From positions 62,001 to 126,000 of the forward strand of contig CAYQUT010000001.1 in the NCBI GenBank assembly GCA_964420985.1: a DNA stretch of 64,000 bases. Direction: 5' to 3'. Under the pieces are notes generated by a model that did not search any database, was not told where the DNA came from, and worked only from the letters and a program-made list of their open reading frames with translations. Below are positions 43,565 through 52,846 of this stretch, one piece after another (the first letter of the stretch is position 1; each line of letters opens with the position of its first letter). This DNA is from CAMCTV01 sp964420985. Its GTDB lineage: Bacteria > Bacteroidota > Bacteroidia > Flavobacteriales_D > Sanyastnellaceae. Made by a program: the position numbers and the translations under genes.

Positions 43565-44830
43565 ATGATACAAGAACTATTTGCCTATTATTTAACCCAT
43601 CCTGTGGTAACCACAGATTCAAGAAAAATCACACCGGGTTGTATATTCTTTGCTCTGAAAGGAGAACATTTCAATGGGAATGACTTCTTGCAATTGGCAT
43701 TGGATCAAGGCGCAGGTCGCGTCGTTGGGGATGAAGAGAGGGGTATTCAAGACAAACGATGCCTCATTTGTGAAGATTCTTTGCACGCTCTTCAAGCATT
43801 GGCTCGCCAATACAGAGAGTCGTGGCGCTTTCCCGTGATAGGGATAACAGGAAGCAATGGCAAAACTACCACCAAAGAGTTGGTTCGTGATGTTCTCAGT
43901 ACCCGATACAAAGTGCATGCGACCAAAGGCAATTTGAACAACCACATAGGAGTTCCGCTGACCATATTGTCTGCACCTCAAGATACGGAGTTGGCCATCA
44001 TCGAAATGGGAGCCAATCATCAGAAGGAGATTGCCTCGTATTGTCAATATGCCCAACCCACTCATGGATTCATCACCAACATCGGAAAGGCCCATTTGGA
44101 AGGATTTGGTGGGCAAGAGGGTGTTAAGAAAGGGAAGAAAGAATTGTATGATTACCTGAGCAATCACGGCGGAGAGATTTTTGTCAATTTAGAGTTGCCC
44201 TGGATGCAAGAGATTACGAATGGGATGAGCATCATTCCATTTGGTCAACATTTTTCTATTGTTGTAAATGACAAACCCAATGGCATGGACTTGCTGTTGG
44301 ATTTGGGTCAAGAACGAATTCCATTTTCATCACTTTTAACGGGTGCATACAATGTTTATAATGTTCAAACAGCCTTGGAAATAGGTTTCCATTTCGGTGT
44401 TGACATGAAAAAAGCAGCGCAAGCTGTTGCTGATTATTTACCTGAAAATATGCGCTCTCAGTGGAAAGAGACAGAAAAAAATAAGTTGATTATTGATGCC
44501 TACAATGCCAACCCCACTAGTCTAGAGCATGCATTGATTCATTTGAGTAAAATCACAGAAGGCGATACATTGGCCATTGTAGGGGAGATGCGCGAGATGG
44601 GAGAGTATAGTGCAGAGGAGCATGGCCGAATGGTTGAATTGTTAACTGAATTGGGCTTGGCTGCTATTTTGGTGGGTAAGGAATTTGAGCCCTGGAAAAT
44701 GGCATTTCCTTATTTTGAAACGGTTGATACATTGATATCATGGATGGAGAATAATCCTGTAGAGCATAAGACCATATTGATCAAAGGCTCAAGAGGAATT
44801 CAATTGGAGCGTGTTATCCCTTGCTTGTAA
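43565..44830 (+). CDS. murF: UDP-N-acetylmuramoyl-tripeptide-D-alanyl-D-alanine ligase
   Basis: 421 residues from the ATG at 43565; an earlier in-frame ATG at 43535 lies in the terminator hairpin. TDSRKITPGCIFFALKGEHFNGNDF is the N-terminal Mur signature, ATP loop GSNGKTT at 96-102, then MGANHQKEI and the C-terminal NPTSLEHALIHL and GEMREMG. It adds D-Ala-D-Ala to the muramyl tripeptide in cytoplasmic peptidoglycan synthesis. A TATTTTTG box lies 7 bases before the ATG. murF following gldJ is known from Flavobacterium. Confidence 0.96.
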   Translation: MIQELFAYYLTHPVVTTDSRKITPGCIFFALKGEHFNGNDFLQLALDQGAGRVVGDEERGIQDKRCLICEDSLHALQALARQYRESWRFPVIGITGSNGKTTTKELVRDVLSTRYKVHATKGNLNNHIGVPLTILSAPQDTELAIIEMGANHQKEIASYCQYAQPTHGFITNIGKAHLEGFGGQEGVKKGKKELYDYLSNHGGEIFVNLELPWMQEITNGMSIIPFGQHFSIVVNDKPNGMDLLLDLGQERIPFSSLLTGAYNVYNVQTALEIGFHFGVDMKKAAQAVADYLPENMRSQWKETEKNKLIIDAYNANPTSLEHALIHLSKITEGDTLAIVGEMREMGEYSAEEHGRMVELLTELGLAAILVGKEFEPWKMAFPYFETVDTLISWMENNPVEHKTILIKGSRGIQLERVIPCL

Positions 44831-44848
44831 TGCTGTATTTTTGAAACG

Positions 44849-46138
44849 ATGAAAACGAATTTTGTAGAAGAGTTGAAGTGGAGGGGGATGCTGCACGATG
44901 CCATGCCCGGGACTGAAGAAAAGCTGAATCAAGGAATGTGCAAAGCATACATTGGATTTGATCCAACTGCGGATTCTTTGGGTGTTGGCAATTTGGTTCA
45001 AATCATGACGTTGATGCATTTCCAAAAAGCAGGGCATCAACCTTATGCCTTAATTGGCGGTGCTACGGGTATGATCGGTGATCCCTCCGGTAAGTCACAA
45101 GAAAGGAATTTACTTTCAGAAGAAATTTTAAGACACAATCAGGATTGTCAAAAAAGACAACTGGAAAAATTCTTAAGTTTTGAAGGAGAAAACAAAGCTG
45201 TAATTGTCAATAATTACGATTGGTTTAAAGATTTTGGTTTCTTGGATTTTATACGTGATGTAGGAAAGCGGGTAACTGTGAACTACATGATGTCCAAGGA
45301 TTCTGTAAAGAATAGAATTTCCGGTGGAAATCATGAAGGCATGAGCTTTACGGAGTTTACTTACCAATTGATTCAAGGTTATGATTTTTATTACCTCTGG
45401 AAACACCACGGTATTCAATTGCAAATGGGCGGAAGTGACCAATGGGGGAACATTACCACAGGGACTGAATTAATTCGAAGAATAGACGGAGGTGAAGCGT
45501 TTGCATTGACCACCCCATTGATAAAAAAATCGGATGGGACCAAGTTTGGAAAAACGGAAGGCGGAAATATTTGGTTGGATCCCAAGCGAACTTCTCCTTA
45601 CAAATTTTATCAATTTTGGTTGAATGCGGCAGATGCAGATGCTCCGGGATATTTGAAAATCTTTTCATTGAAATCAAGAGAGGACATAGAGGGTTTAATT
45701 GCTCAGCATGAACAAGATCCGGGTAGAAGGCAATTACAGAAGGCATTGGCAGAAGAAGTAACGGCACGCGTTCATGGGGCTGATGCGTTAGACCAAGCCA
45801 TTGGAGCCAGTCAAATATTATTTGGTAATGCAGATATTCAAGCCATGAGGGCCTTGGATGATGAGACAATACAAGAAATTTTTGAAGGCGTCGGGCAAGG
45901 GAAGATGAGTAAAGAGGAAATAGCGCAAGGTTTACCCATTGTTCAGTTGCTGGTCAAAAGTGGTTTTATCAGTAGTAATGGTGAAGCTAGGCGAGCATTA
46001 CAGGAGAACAGCATTAGTATCAATAAGCAAAAAGTGAATGCGGAGAGCTTGGTTCAATCTTCAGATTTGTTGAACGACAGATACCTGCTTTTGCAAAGAG
46101 GAAAGAAGAATTATTATCTGGTGGATACGCAATCGTAA
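44849..46138 (+). CDS. tyrS: Tyrosyl-tRNA synthetase with an altered HIGH motif
   Basis: 429 residues, standard for bacterial TyrRS type 1. GFDPTADSL is followed by GVGN (residues 45-48) where HIGH is expected, so both histidines are replaced. KFGKT at 232-236 is the KMSKS equivalent; GGSDQWGNI binds tyrosine and ATP; an S4 RNA-binding domain ends the protein (LVKSGFISSNGEARRALQENSISIN). It charges tRNA-Tyr. The rest of the catalytic site appears intact. A TATTTTTG box lies 5 bases before the ATG. Not obviously cotranscribed with atpB. Confidence 0.95.
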   Translation: MKTNFVEELKWRGMLHDAMPGTEEKLNQGMCKAYIGFDPTADSLGVGNLVQIMTLMHFQKAGHQPYALIGGATGMIGDPSGKSQERNLLSEEILRHNQDCQKRQLEKFLSFEGENKAVIVNNYDWFKDFGFLDFIRDVGKRVTVNYMMSKDSVKNRISGGNHEGMSFTEFTYQLIQGYDFYYLWKHHGIQLQMGGSDQWGNITTGTELIRRIDGGEAFALTTPLIKKSDGTKFGKTEGGNIWLDPKRTSPYKFYQFWLNAADADAPGYLKIFSLKSREDIEGLIAQHEQDPGRRQLQKALAEEVTARVHGADALDQAIGASQILFGNADIQAMRALDDETIQEIFEGVGQGKMSKEEIAQGLPIVQLLVKSGFISSNGEARRALQENSISINKQKVNAESLVQSSDLLNDRYLLLQRGKKNYYLVDTQS

Positions 46139-46200
46139 GAAATAATTGAAATATTGATAAATATTCTTTTTTTTCTGCTGAAGAAATGTGCTTTCATGAT

Positions 46201-46208
46201 TACTTTTG
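46201..46208 (+). promoter_or_regulatory. -7 promoter box of the ATP synthase operon
   Basis: TACTTTTG matches TAnnTTTG. It lies 50 bases before the atpB ATG, leaving a normal leader. No clear TTG is found at the expected distance upstream, so this is tentative. Confidence 0.4.
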
Positions 46209-46258
46209 CACCGCTAAAATTTGCTAACAAGACGCAAAGTCTTGAAAATAAAGGAAGT

Positions 46259-47410
46259 ATGTTAAGAATTATCGCATTTGTCGTTTTCATTTTGTTTGGG
46301 CAGTTGACCATTGCGCAGCATGATGTTACAGGACATGCAGCAGATACTTTGCATTCATCAGAAGCGGGTCATGTTGTTGCTGGTGAGGAAGAGAAATTTA
46401 ATCCTGGAGAGATGATCATGCATCACATCAGTGATGGACATCAAATTCATTTCATCGGTCAATTGTATATGCCTCTTCCTGTTATCCTTTGGAATCATGG
46501 CCACTTGGATGTTTTTATGTCGAGTTCTTTTTGGAACGGATTTGACGAGCATGGTGAATTGCAATTCAAGCCCTACACAGCCTCCTCAGGTGTGACCTAT
46601 GAAAATCATCATGAGTCTATTGTTGTATCATCAGGGGAAACCCATGGCGTGCATTCAGAGCATGGTGATGCACACGAAAAACCCATGGATTTTTCCATCA
46701 CCAAGTCGGTATTTGGAATGTTGTTCATCATCATTTTGATGTTGGTCATCTTCCGTTCTGTTTCTGCTAAGTACAAAAATGGCGGTGCCAACAAAGCGCC
46801 ATCGGGTTTGCAAAACGCAATAGAACCTTTTATCCTTTTTGTTCGTGATGAAGTTGCTATTCCATCCATTGGTAAAAAGAAGGCAGGTGTTTATATGCCA
46901 TTTTTACTGACGGTATTTTTCTTTATTTGGTTGTGTAACATGTTGGGCTTGATTCCTTTTCTAGGAGGTTTTAACATCACAGGAACTTTGAGCATCACTT
47001 TGGTGTTGGCGGCATTGGTTTTCCTCATTACTTCATTTAGCGGAAATGCACATTACTGGGGACACATCTTTTGGCCTCCGGGTATTCCTTTCGGAATCAA
47101 ATTGATTCTTGTACCCATTGAAGTGTTGAGTATCTTTATTAAGCCAACGGTATTAATGATTCGTTTGACCGCTAACATCACAGCGGGACACATTATCATC
47201 CTTGCTTTCGTTGGTTTGGTGTTGTTGTTTGGTCAAAGTAGTGCTGTCGCTGGATATGGAGTAGGAGTTGGCGCAGTATTGTTTATGATATTCATGTTCT
47301 TCATTGAACTTTTGGTAGCATTTTTACAAGCATATGTATTCACTTTGTTGGCGGCGTTGTATTTTGGGGATGCTACCCAGGAGCACCACCATGAAGAGGA
47401 TCATCATTAA
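46259..47410 (+). CDS. atpB: ATP synthase F0 subunit a
   Basis: 383 residues from the ATG at 46259, which begins a signal peptide (MLRIIAFVVFILFGQLTIAQ); the upstream frame from 46154 has no support. An extended His-rich periplasmic N-terminal region (~20-165) precedes the F0 helices, as in other Bacteroidota. The critical arginine is in MIRLTANITAGHIIIL, and LGLIPFLGG and FIELLVAFLQAYVFTLL are standard. C-terminal tail rich in His and Glu (EHHHEEDHH). Forms the proton half-channels with the c-ring. First gene of atpB-E-F-H-A-G. Confidence 0.95.
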   Translation: MLRIIAFVVFILFGQLTIAQHDVTGHAADTLHSSEAGHVVAGEEEKFNPGEMIMHHISDGHQIHFIGQLYMPLPVILWNHGHLDVFMSSSFWNGFDEHGELQFKPYTASSGVTYENHHESIVVSSGETHGVHSEHGDAHEKPMDFSITKSVFGMLFIIILMLVIFRSVSAKYKNGGANKAPSGLQNAIEPFILFVRDEVAIPSIGKKKAGVYMPFLLTVFFFIWLCNMLGLIPFLGGFNITGTLSITLVLAALVFLITSFSGNAHYWGHIFWPPGIPFGIKLILVPIEVLSIFIKPTVLMIRLTANITAGHIIILAFVGLVLLFGQSSAVAGYGVGVGAVLFMIFMFFIELLVAFLQAYVFTLLAALYFGDATQEHHHEEDHH

Positions 47411-47448
47411 TTAGAAAACAAATCAATAAAAACCATAAATTAACAAAA

Positions 47449-47694
47449 ATGGAACTATTATCAGTTTTATTAGAAGCAGGAATCCAACAAGGATTAGCTG
47501 GAATCGGAGCAGGTTGTGCAGCAATTGGTGCTGGTATCGGTGTAGGCCGTATCGGTAGCTCAGCATTAGAGTCTATTGCTCGTCAACCAGAAGCAACTGG
47601 AGATTTGCGTGCCAACATGATCGTTGCAGCAGCTTTGGTTGAAGGTGTTGCTCTTTTCGCAGTTATCGTTTGTTTGTTGGTGGCTTTGGGATAA
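47449..47694 (+). CDS. atpE: ATP synthase F0 subunit c
   Basis: 81 residues, two helices. GAGCAAIGAGIGVGRIGSSALESIARQPEA covers helix 1 and the polar loop (RQPEA). Helix 2 has the ion-binding glutamate in ALVEGVALFAVIV. The residue after it is Gly rather than Ser/Thr, which by family knowledge favours proton rather than sodium coupling. The ring of c subunits rotates with ion flow. Starts 38 bases after atpB. Confidence 0.96.
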   Translation: MELLSVLLEAGIQQGLAGIGAGCAAIGAGIGVGRIGSSALESIARQPEATGDLRANMIVAAALVEGVALFAVIVCLLVALG

Positions 47695-47726
47695 TCCCAC
47701 TGCTCTAAACATAAATTTTAATTCTC

Positions 47727-48224
47727 ATGGAAGGATTGTTAAGTGTCTCCGTGGGCACGGTCTTTTGGGCGTCTATTGCGTTCATTCTGGTTCTGGTTAT
47801 CTTGAAAAAGATGGCTTGGGGTCCAATCTTGCAAACGCTTGAAGAGCGCGAGCAGGGAATTGCCAATGCATTGAAGCAAGCTGAATTGGCGAAAGCCGAA
47901 ATGGCTTCTTTAAAATCGGGCAATGAGCAGCTCTTGAAAGAGGCGCGTGAGGAACGTGACCGTATTTTGAAGGAAGCCAAAGAGATTGGTGACAAGATGC
48001 GTTCAGAAGCCAAAGAAAGAGCAGCGCAAGATGGTGCAGCTTTGTTGGCCAATGCTCAGCGCGAGATTGAAACGCAAAAAAAGGCAGCCATCCAGGAGTT
48101 GAAAAATCAAGTAGCCAATTTGTCCATTCAAATAGCAGAGCAATTGGTAAAAGACAAGTTGTCTGATACCGAAAAGCAGAATGCTTTGAATAGCCAATTG
48201 ATTGATGAATTGAAAGCCAATTAA
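47727..48224 (+). CDS. atpF: ATP synthase F0 subunit b
   Basis: 165 residues. One N-terminal helix (GTVFWASIAFILVLVILKKMAWGPI) followed by a long charged coiled coil (EEREQGIANALKQAELAKAEMASLKSG...). It is the stator stalk linking subunit a to the F1 head via delta. Its stop is directly followed by atpH with 1 base between. Confidence 0.95.
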   Translation: MEGLLSVSVGTVFWASIAFILVLVILKKMAWGPILQTLEEREQGIANALKQAELAKAEMASLKSGNEQLLKEAREERDRILKEAKEIGDKMRSEAKERAAQDGAALLANAQREIETQKKAAIQELKNQVANLSIQIAEQLVKDKLSDTEKQNALNSQLIDELKAN

Positions 48225-48225
48225 G

Positions 48226-48777
48226 ATGTCAAGAATCTCCTATCGATACGCCAAATCATTGTTAGACTTGTGCATTGAGCGCAAGGAAGTAGAAGCCGTG
48301 TCTAAAGACATGGTTATGCTTCATTCAACTTTGATGGCCAGTCGTGATTTGGATTTGATGTTAAAAAGTCCAGTAGTTAAGGGTGATACAAAGCTCAAGG
48401 TGATGGACAAGATTTTTCAGTCCAACATTCATACTACCACCAATCAGTTTATTCATCTGATGACTGAAAAGGGTAGAGAGGCTTTTCTAAAGGAAATTGC
48501 AGAGTCATTTGTAGCTTTGGTGCGCAAGCACAATAATGAAGTTTTGGCTTATGTAACCACTGCGGATGTGATGAATGATTCAACACGTCAGGCTATTTTG
48601 AATAAGGCTCAGTCATTGACTACAGAAAAAGTGACCATACAGGAAAAGGTGGATGCTTCTTTAATAGGAGGATTTATCATTCGTGTGGGTGACAAGCAAT
48701 TGGACGCGTCTATCGCGAGCCAAATCAAACAACTTAAAAGAGATTTTTCAGAAAACGAGTACGTTTCTGAATTGTAA
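48226..48777 (+). CDS. atpH: ATP synthase F1 subunit delta
   Basis: 183 residues. ISYRYAKSLLDLCIERKEVEAVSKDM is the typical OSCP/delta N-terminal helix bundle; the C-terminal half has VTTADVMNDSTRQAIL and DASLIGGFIIRVGDKQLDASI. Joins the b stalk to the top of F1. Confidence 0.96.
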   Translation: MSRISYRYAKSLLDLCIERKEVEAVSKDMVMLHSTLMASRDLDLMLKSPVVKGDTKLKVMDKIFQSNIHTTTNQFIHLMTEKGREAFLKEIAESFVALVRKHNNEVLAYVTTADVMNDSTRQAILNKAQSLTTEKVTIQEKVDASLIGGFIIRVGDKQLDASIASQIKQLKRDFSENEYVSEL

Positions 48778-48797
48778 TATTAGACAAAATAAAAATT

Positions 48798-50372
48798 ATG
48801 GCAGAGGTTAAACCAGGCGAAATTTCAGCCATCCTAAGAGAGCAACTCGCAGGATTAAAAACCCAAGCGGATATCCAAGAAGTGGGTACCATCCTTCAAG
48901 TAGGTGATGGTATAGCACGTATCTATGGAATTTCCAACGTTCAATCAGGAGAATTGATTGAGTTTGAAAACGGAGTTAAAGGCATTGCATTGAACTTGGA
49001 AGAGGACAATGTGGGTGCTGTATTGCTAGGTCCAGCAGGTGATCTGAAGGAAGGAGCCTCTGTTAAGCGTACCGGTCGTATTGCCAGTATCAACGCTGGT
49101 GAAGGTTTGGTTGGGCGTGTAGTGAATACATTGGGTGAGCCCATTGATGGAAAAGGACCTATCAGCGGTGAGCTTTTTGAAATGCCATTGGAGCGTAAGG
49201 CACCGGGGGTTATTTATCGTCAGCCTGTAAAAGAGCCTTTGCAAACGGGTATCAAGGCCATTGACGCCATGATTCCAATTGGTCGTGGTCAACGTGAGTT
49301 AATCATCGGAGACCGTCAAACTGGAAAGACAACAGTTGCCATCGACACCATTATCAATCAAAAAGAATTTTACGATAAGGGAGAACCTGTATTTTGTATT
49401 TATGTAGCTTGTGGACAGAAAGGTTCAACAGTTGCAGGTACCGTGCAAATGTTGCAAGATGCTGGAGCTATGGCTTACACAGTAGTAGTAGCAGCAACAG
49501 CTTCTGATCCTGCACCCCTTCAATTCTACGCACCATTTGCAGGTTGTGCGATTGGAGAATATTTCCGTGATACAGGTCGCCCAGCTTTGATTGTTTATGA
49601 TGATTTGTCAAAACAAGCTGTAGCCTATCGTGAGGTATCGTTGTTGTTGCGCCGTCCTCCCGGACGTGAGGCTTATCCTGGTGACGTATTCTATTTGCAC
49701 AGCCGCTTGTTAGAGCGCGCTGCAAAAGTGAATGAGACGCAAAAGGTAGCTGAAAACATGAACGATCTTCCTGATAGTTTGAAGTCTAAGGTGAAAGGTG
49801 GTGGCTCATTGACGGCGTTGCCTATCATTGAGACACAAGCGGGTGACGTATCTGCCTATATTCCAACCAATGTTATCTCCATCACGGATGGTCAGATATT
49901 CTTGGAGTCAAACCTTTTCAACGCCGGTGTGCGTCCTGCGATCAACGTAGGTATCAGCGTAAGCCGTGTTGGAGGATCAGCTCAAATCAAGTCTATGAAA
50001 AAGGTTTCTGGTACTTTGAAGTTGGATCAGGCACAATACCGCGAGTTAGAAGCTTTTGCTAAGTTTGGTTCAGACTTAGATGATGCAACCAAGTTTGTAT
50101 TGGAGAAAGGAAAGCGTAACGTTGAAATTTTGAAGCAAGGTCAAAACAGTCCAATGACCGTAGAGAAGCAAACAGCTATCATCTATTGCGGAACCAAAGG
50201 ATTGTTGTCCAACGTACCTGTAGAGAAAGTGAAGAAATTTGAGGCTGATTATTTGTTGCTATTGGAAAACCAACACAAGGACGTTCTTGAGGCCATCCGC
50301 AAAGGAAATATCGGAGACGATGTTACAGCAGTATTGGAAAAAGTAGCAAAAGAGTTATCCGCTCAATACTAA
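48798..50372 (+). CDS. atpA: ATP synthase F1 subunit alpha
   Basis: 524 residues. Walker A GDRQTGKT lies at 171-178; other signatures include IPIGRGQRELIIG, YDDLSKQAVAYREVSLLLRRPPGREAYPGD and NVGISVSRVGGSAQ. Alpha carries the non-catalytic nucleotide sites in the F1 head. The beta and epsilon genes (atpD, atpC) are not in this window; in many Bacteroidota they sit in a separate operon. Confidence 0.98.
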   Translation: MAEVKPGEISAILREQLAGLKTQADIQEVGTILQVGDGIARIYGISNVQSGELIEFENGVKGIALNLEEDNVGAVLLGPAGDLKEGASVKRTGRIASINAGEGLVGRVVNTLGEPIDGKGPISGELFEMPLERKAPGVIYRQPVKEPLQTGIKAIDAMIPIGRGQRELIIGDRQTGKTTVAIDTIINQKEFYDKGEPVFCIYVACGQKGSTVAGTVQMLQDAGAMAYTVVVAATASDPAPLQFYAPFAGCAIGEYFRDTGRPALIVYDDLSKQAVAYREVSLLLRRPPGREAYPGDVFYLHSRLLERAAKVNETQKVAENMNDLPDSLKSKVKGGGSLTALPIIETQAGDVSAYIPTNVISITDGQIFLESNLFNAGVRPAINVGISVSRVGGSAQIKSMKKVSGTLKLDQAQYRELEAFAKFGSDLDDATKFVLEKGKRNVEILKQGQNSPMTVEKQTAIIYCGTKGLLSNVPVEKVKKFEADYLLLLENQHKDVLEAIRKGNIGDDVTAVLEKVAKELSAQY

Positions 50373-50379
50373 ACGAGAG

Positions 50380-51249
50380 ATGGCCAATCTGAAAGAAATA
50401 CGTACGCGAATAGTATCAGTGAATTCCACCATGCAGATTACATCTGCCATGAAGATGGTCTCTGCTGCTAAATTGAAACGTGCACAAGATGCCATCACCC
50501 GCATGCGCCCTTATGCTGAAAAGTTGAAGGATATTTTGGAAAATGCAAGCGCCAGTGTGGGTGTAGAAGGAAGTATTTTCAGCCAGCAACGTGAAGCCAA
50601 AACGGTTTGGGTGATTGTGATTACCAGCAATCGAGGATTGTGTGGTGGTTTCAATAACAATGTAATCAAAGAAGCCCGCAAAGTAGTTGCTGCGCACAAA
50701 GATGCTCAAGTCAAGGTTATTGCTTTGGGAAAAAAAGGTGCTGATTTTTTCAGAAAGACAAGTCACTGGTCAGAAGGAGGCTTGAACGAGAATCCAAATG
50801 CGATTTTCGATCAATTGTCATTTGATAACGCTTCAAAGGTAGGTGAAGATTTCTTGAATGCATTTGCCAATGCTCAAGTAGATAAAGTAGTGATGGTGTA
50901 CAACCGATTCAAAAATGCGGCAGTACAGATTGTTTCTACCGAACAACTGTTGCCTGTTGCACCACCTGCGACTCAAGGAAATGCATCGGCTGATTACATC
51001 TTTGAACCTGGCAAAGAACAAATTGTGTCAGAATTGATTCCAAGAAGTTTAAAGGTTCAATTGTACAAAGCGTTATTGGATAGCTTTGCCGCTGAGCATG
51101 GCGCTCGAATGACAGCTATGCACAAGGCAACAGATAACGCAGGTGAATTGGTGAAAGAGTTGAAATTGAATTACAACAAAGCCAGACAGGCGGCTATTAC
51201 CGGTGAGATCTTGGAGATTGTGGCAGGTGCTGAGGCCTTGAATGGTTAG
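50380..51249 (+). CDS. atpG: ATP synthase F1 subunit gamma
   Basis: 289 residues. N-terminal helix NLKEIRTRIVSVNSTMQITSAMKMVSAAKLKRAQ, the GLCGGFNNN motif, and the C-terminal AEHGARMTAMHKATDNAGELV helix are the family signatures. It is the rotating shaft of F1. It is the last gene of this operon and is followed 21 bases later by a strong terminator. Confidence 0.97.
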   Translation: MANLKEIRTRIVSVNSTMQITSAMKMVSAAKLKRAQDAITRMRPYAEKLKDILENASASVGVEGSIFSQQREAKTVWVIVITSNRGLCGGFNNNVIKEARKVVAAHKDAQVKVIALGKKGADFFRKTSHWSEGGLNENPNAIFDQLSFDNASKVGEDFLNAFANAQVDKVVMVYNRFKNAAVQIVSTEQLLPVAPPATQGNASADYIFEPGKEQIVSELIPRSLKVQLYKALLDSFAAEHGARMTAMHKATDNAGELVKELKLNYNKARQAAITGEILEIVAGAEALNG

Positions 51250-51270
51250 CATTCGATTTTAGATATTAAG

Positions 51271-51299
51271 AAAAGAGGACGTGAGTCCTCTTTTTTTTT
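51271..51299 (+). terminator. Intrinsic terminator of the atp operon
   Basis: AAAAGAGGAC (51271-51280) pairs with GTCCTCTTTT (51285-51294) around a 4-base GTGA loop, followed by an uninterrupted T run to 51299. Confidence 0.93.
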
Positions 51300-51323
51300 G
51301 TGTTAAAATCGCTCATTCCTTTG

Positions 51324-51352
51324 TTTGAGGTATATAGGTATCGCTATCTTTA
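51324..51352 (+). promoter_or_regulatory. Promoter of the exported beta-repeat protein gene
   Basis: TTTG at 51324-51327, 17 bases, then TATCTTTA at 51345-51352, one base off the TAnnTTTG consensus. The ATG at 51374 is 21 bases downstream. Confidence 0.5.
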
Positions 51353-51373
51353 GACATCCAAAACCTAAACAAA

Positions 51374-52612
51374 ATGAAAAAAGTTTTCTTGATTATTTCT
51401 GCGTTGTGCTTTGCTGCAACCACCTTTGCTGTTGATCGCTTTGTAGATGCAGCTTTTGGTTCCGGAAATGGAACAACCATGTTTTCAACCATTAATTCAG
51501 CCATTGCGGCCTCTTCTAATGGGGATCGTATTTTGATTGCAGCAGGATTGTATTCAGAGGGCGCGCAGACCATCAATAAATCATTGACCATCGCTCCTCA
51601 AGTGGCCGGAACAACCGTGAGTTATGCAGGTAATTTGACCATTACGGGATTTGCAGGTATGAAGCTTTACATGGTTGGTATCAACATGGGAATTTACAGC
51701 ATTACAGGTTCATCCAATTCGGCCACAACCAGCAGTAAGGCTTTGGTTTCATTGGTTGATTGCAAGTTGGGTGATTTGGCCATGAATGCAGACAATTTTG
51801 AGTTATTGGCCATTAGAACTTCAGTAACCAATAATACAACCATGCGTTATGGATCTTTCATCGCTTCTAAAACCAATAATTTATACATTGTTGATGAAGC
51901 AGGATCAACCAATACAACCGACAAAATTGTATTAACAGCTGATTCCATCATGAATAATTTCAGCATGCGTGCCGACAATTACGCTTTGAGTGTAAGCAAT
52001 TGTATTTTGAAGAACATGACTTTCTTCAAATGGAATAGCAGCAGCACGGTTGCCAACGAATTTTATAATAATGATGTATTGACGAGTGCCAATTGGATGT
52101 TGGCTTCAGGAAACGTACCTGGATATAATTTTAAATTTTCTAGCAATAATTTCTTGGGAACCATTAGTTTCAATTCAGGAGGGTCTTATTCAGGTTATCC
52201 TTACTACACTTATGGATACTATTGGGATACAGCGGTAGAAGGATCTTTGACTTATTCTACAACCAGCTCCTTGTTCCCCAATGCCTCATCAAGCGGATTT
52301 TTTGAATGGACCTACAACGGATTGGATTTGCCTTGTACCGTGCCATCAGCTACTGACCCATTGGTTTTGACCAAAGTAGTAGGAACAGTAGGAACTACAG
52401 TAAATACAGGTAACCCCAATCACGAGTTTTACGATATCGATTTAACAGTAAGCGACCGCGGTCGTTTTGGTGGGCCCAATTCTTGGAACAATTATTATCC
52501 CGTTTCTAATCCAAACAACAGCAAGGCGTTCATCTACAATTTGAACATTCCTGCAGATTTGTTTCCAGGTCAAAACGTTGACATCAAAGCCAAGGCTTAC
52601 CATAAAAACTAA
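51374..52612 (+). CDS. Exported protein, probable right-handed beta-helix
   Basis: 412 residues. Signal peptide MKKVFLIISALCFAATTFA. The next part (FSTINSAIAASSNGDRILIAAGLYSEGAQTI) resembles the opening of parallel beta-helix proteins such as pectate-lyase-like folds, with regular short strands after it. No catalytic residues can be named and no T9SS sorting tail is seen; it ends in VDIKAKAYHKN. It is a paralogue of the partial gene at 63583 at the window end; the two flank a pair of giant T9SS proteins. Cell-surface or periplasmic function unknown. Confidence 0.72.
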   Translation: MKKVFLIISALCFAATTFAVDRFVDAAFGSGNGTTMFSTINSAIAASSNGDRILIAAGLYSEGAQTINKSLTIAPQVAGTTVSYAGNLTITGFAGMKLYMVGINMGIYSITGSSNSATTSSKALVSLVDCKLGDLAMNADNFELLAIRTSVTNNTTMRYGSFIASKTNNLYIVDEAGSTNTTDKIVLTADSIMNNFSMRADNYALSVSNCILKNMTFFKWNSSSTVANEFYNNDVLTSANWMLASGNVPGYNFKFSSNNFLGTISFNSGGSYSGYPYYTYGYYWDTAVEGSLTYSTTSSLFPNASSSGFFEWTYNGLDLPCTVPSATDPLVLTKVVGTVGTTVNTGNPNHEFYDIDLTVSDRGRFGGPNSWNNYYPVSNPNNSKAFIYNLNIPADLFPGQNVDIKAKAYHKN

Positions 52613-52846
52613 GAAACAACCAGTTCAGTCTTTTCCATTGGTCTCTAGCGCATTGGATTCTCGCCATAAGGAAAGCGAGGCAAGAGAAAAAAGGAAAGGA
52701 TGGCTCGTGGTTTCATCCACAGGAATAAAATCCAAATAAATGTGGATAAAGTTTCATCGGGATAGGTTAAGAAAACCAATCAGATGAATGGTTTCCTTGA
52801 AGGAAAAAAAAGAATCACATATTAATGTGTAAATCGAAATCTTAAG

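Noticed and set aside
46154..46258. N-terminal extension of atpB
   Set aside because: The ATG at 46259 starts a proper signal peptide; the extension crosses the probable promoter.
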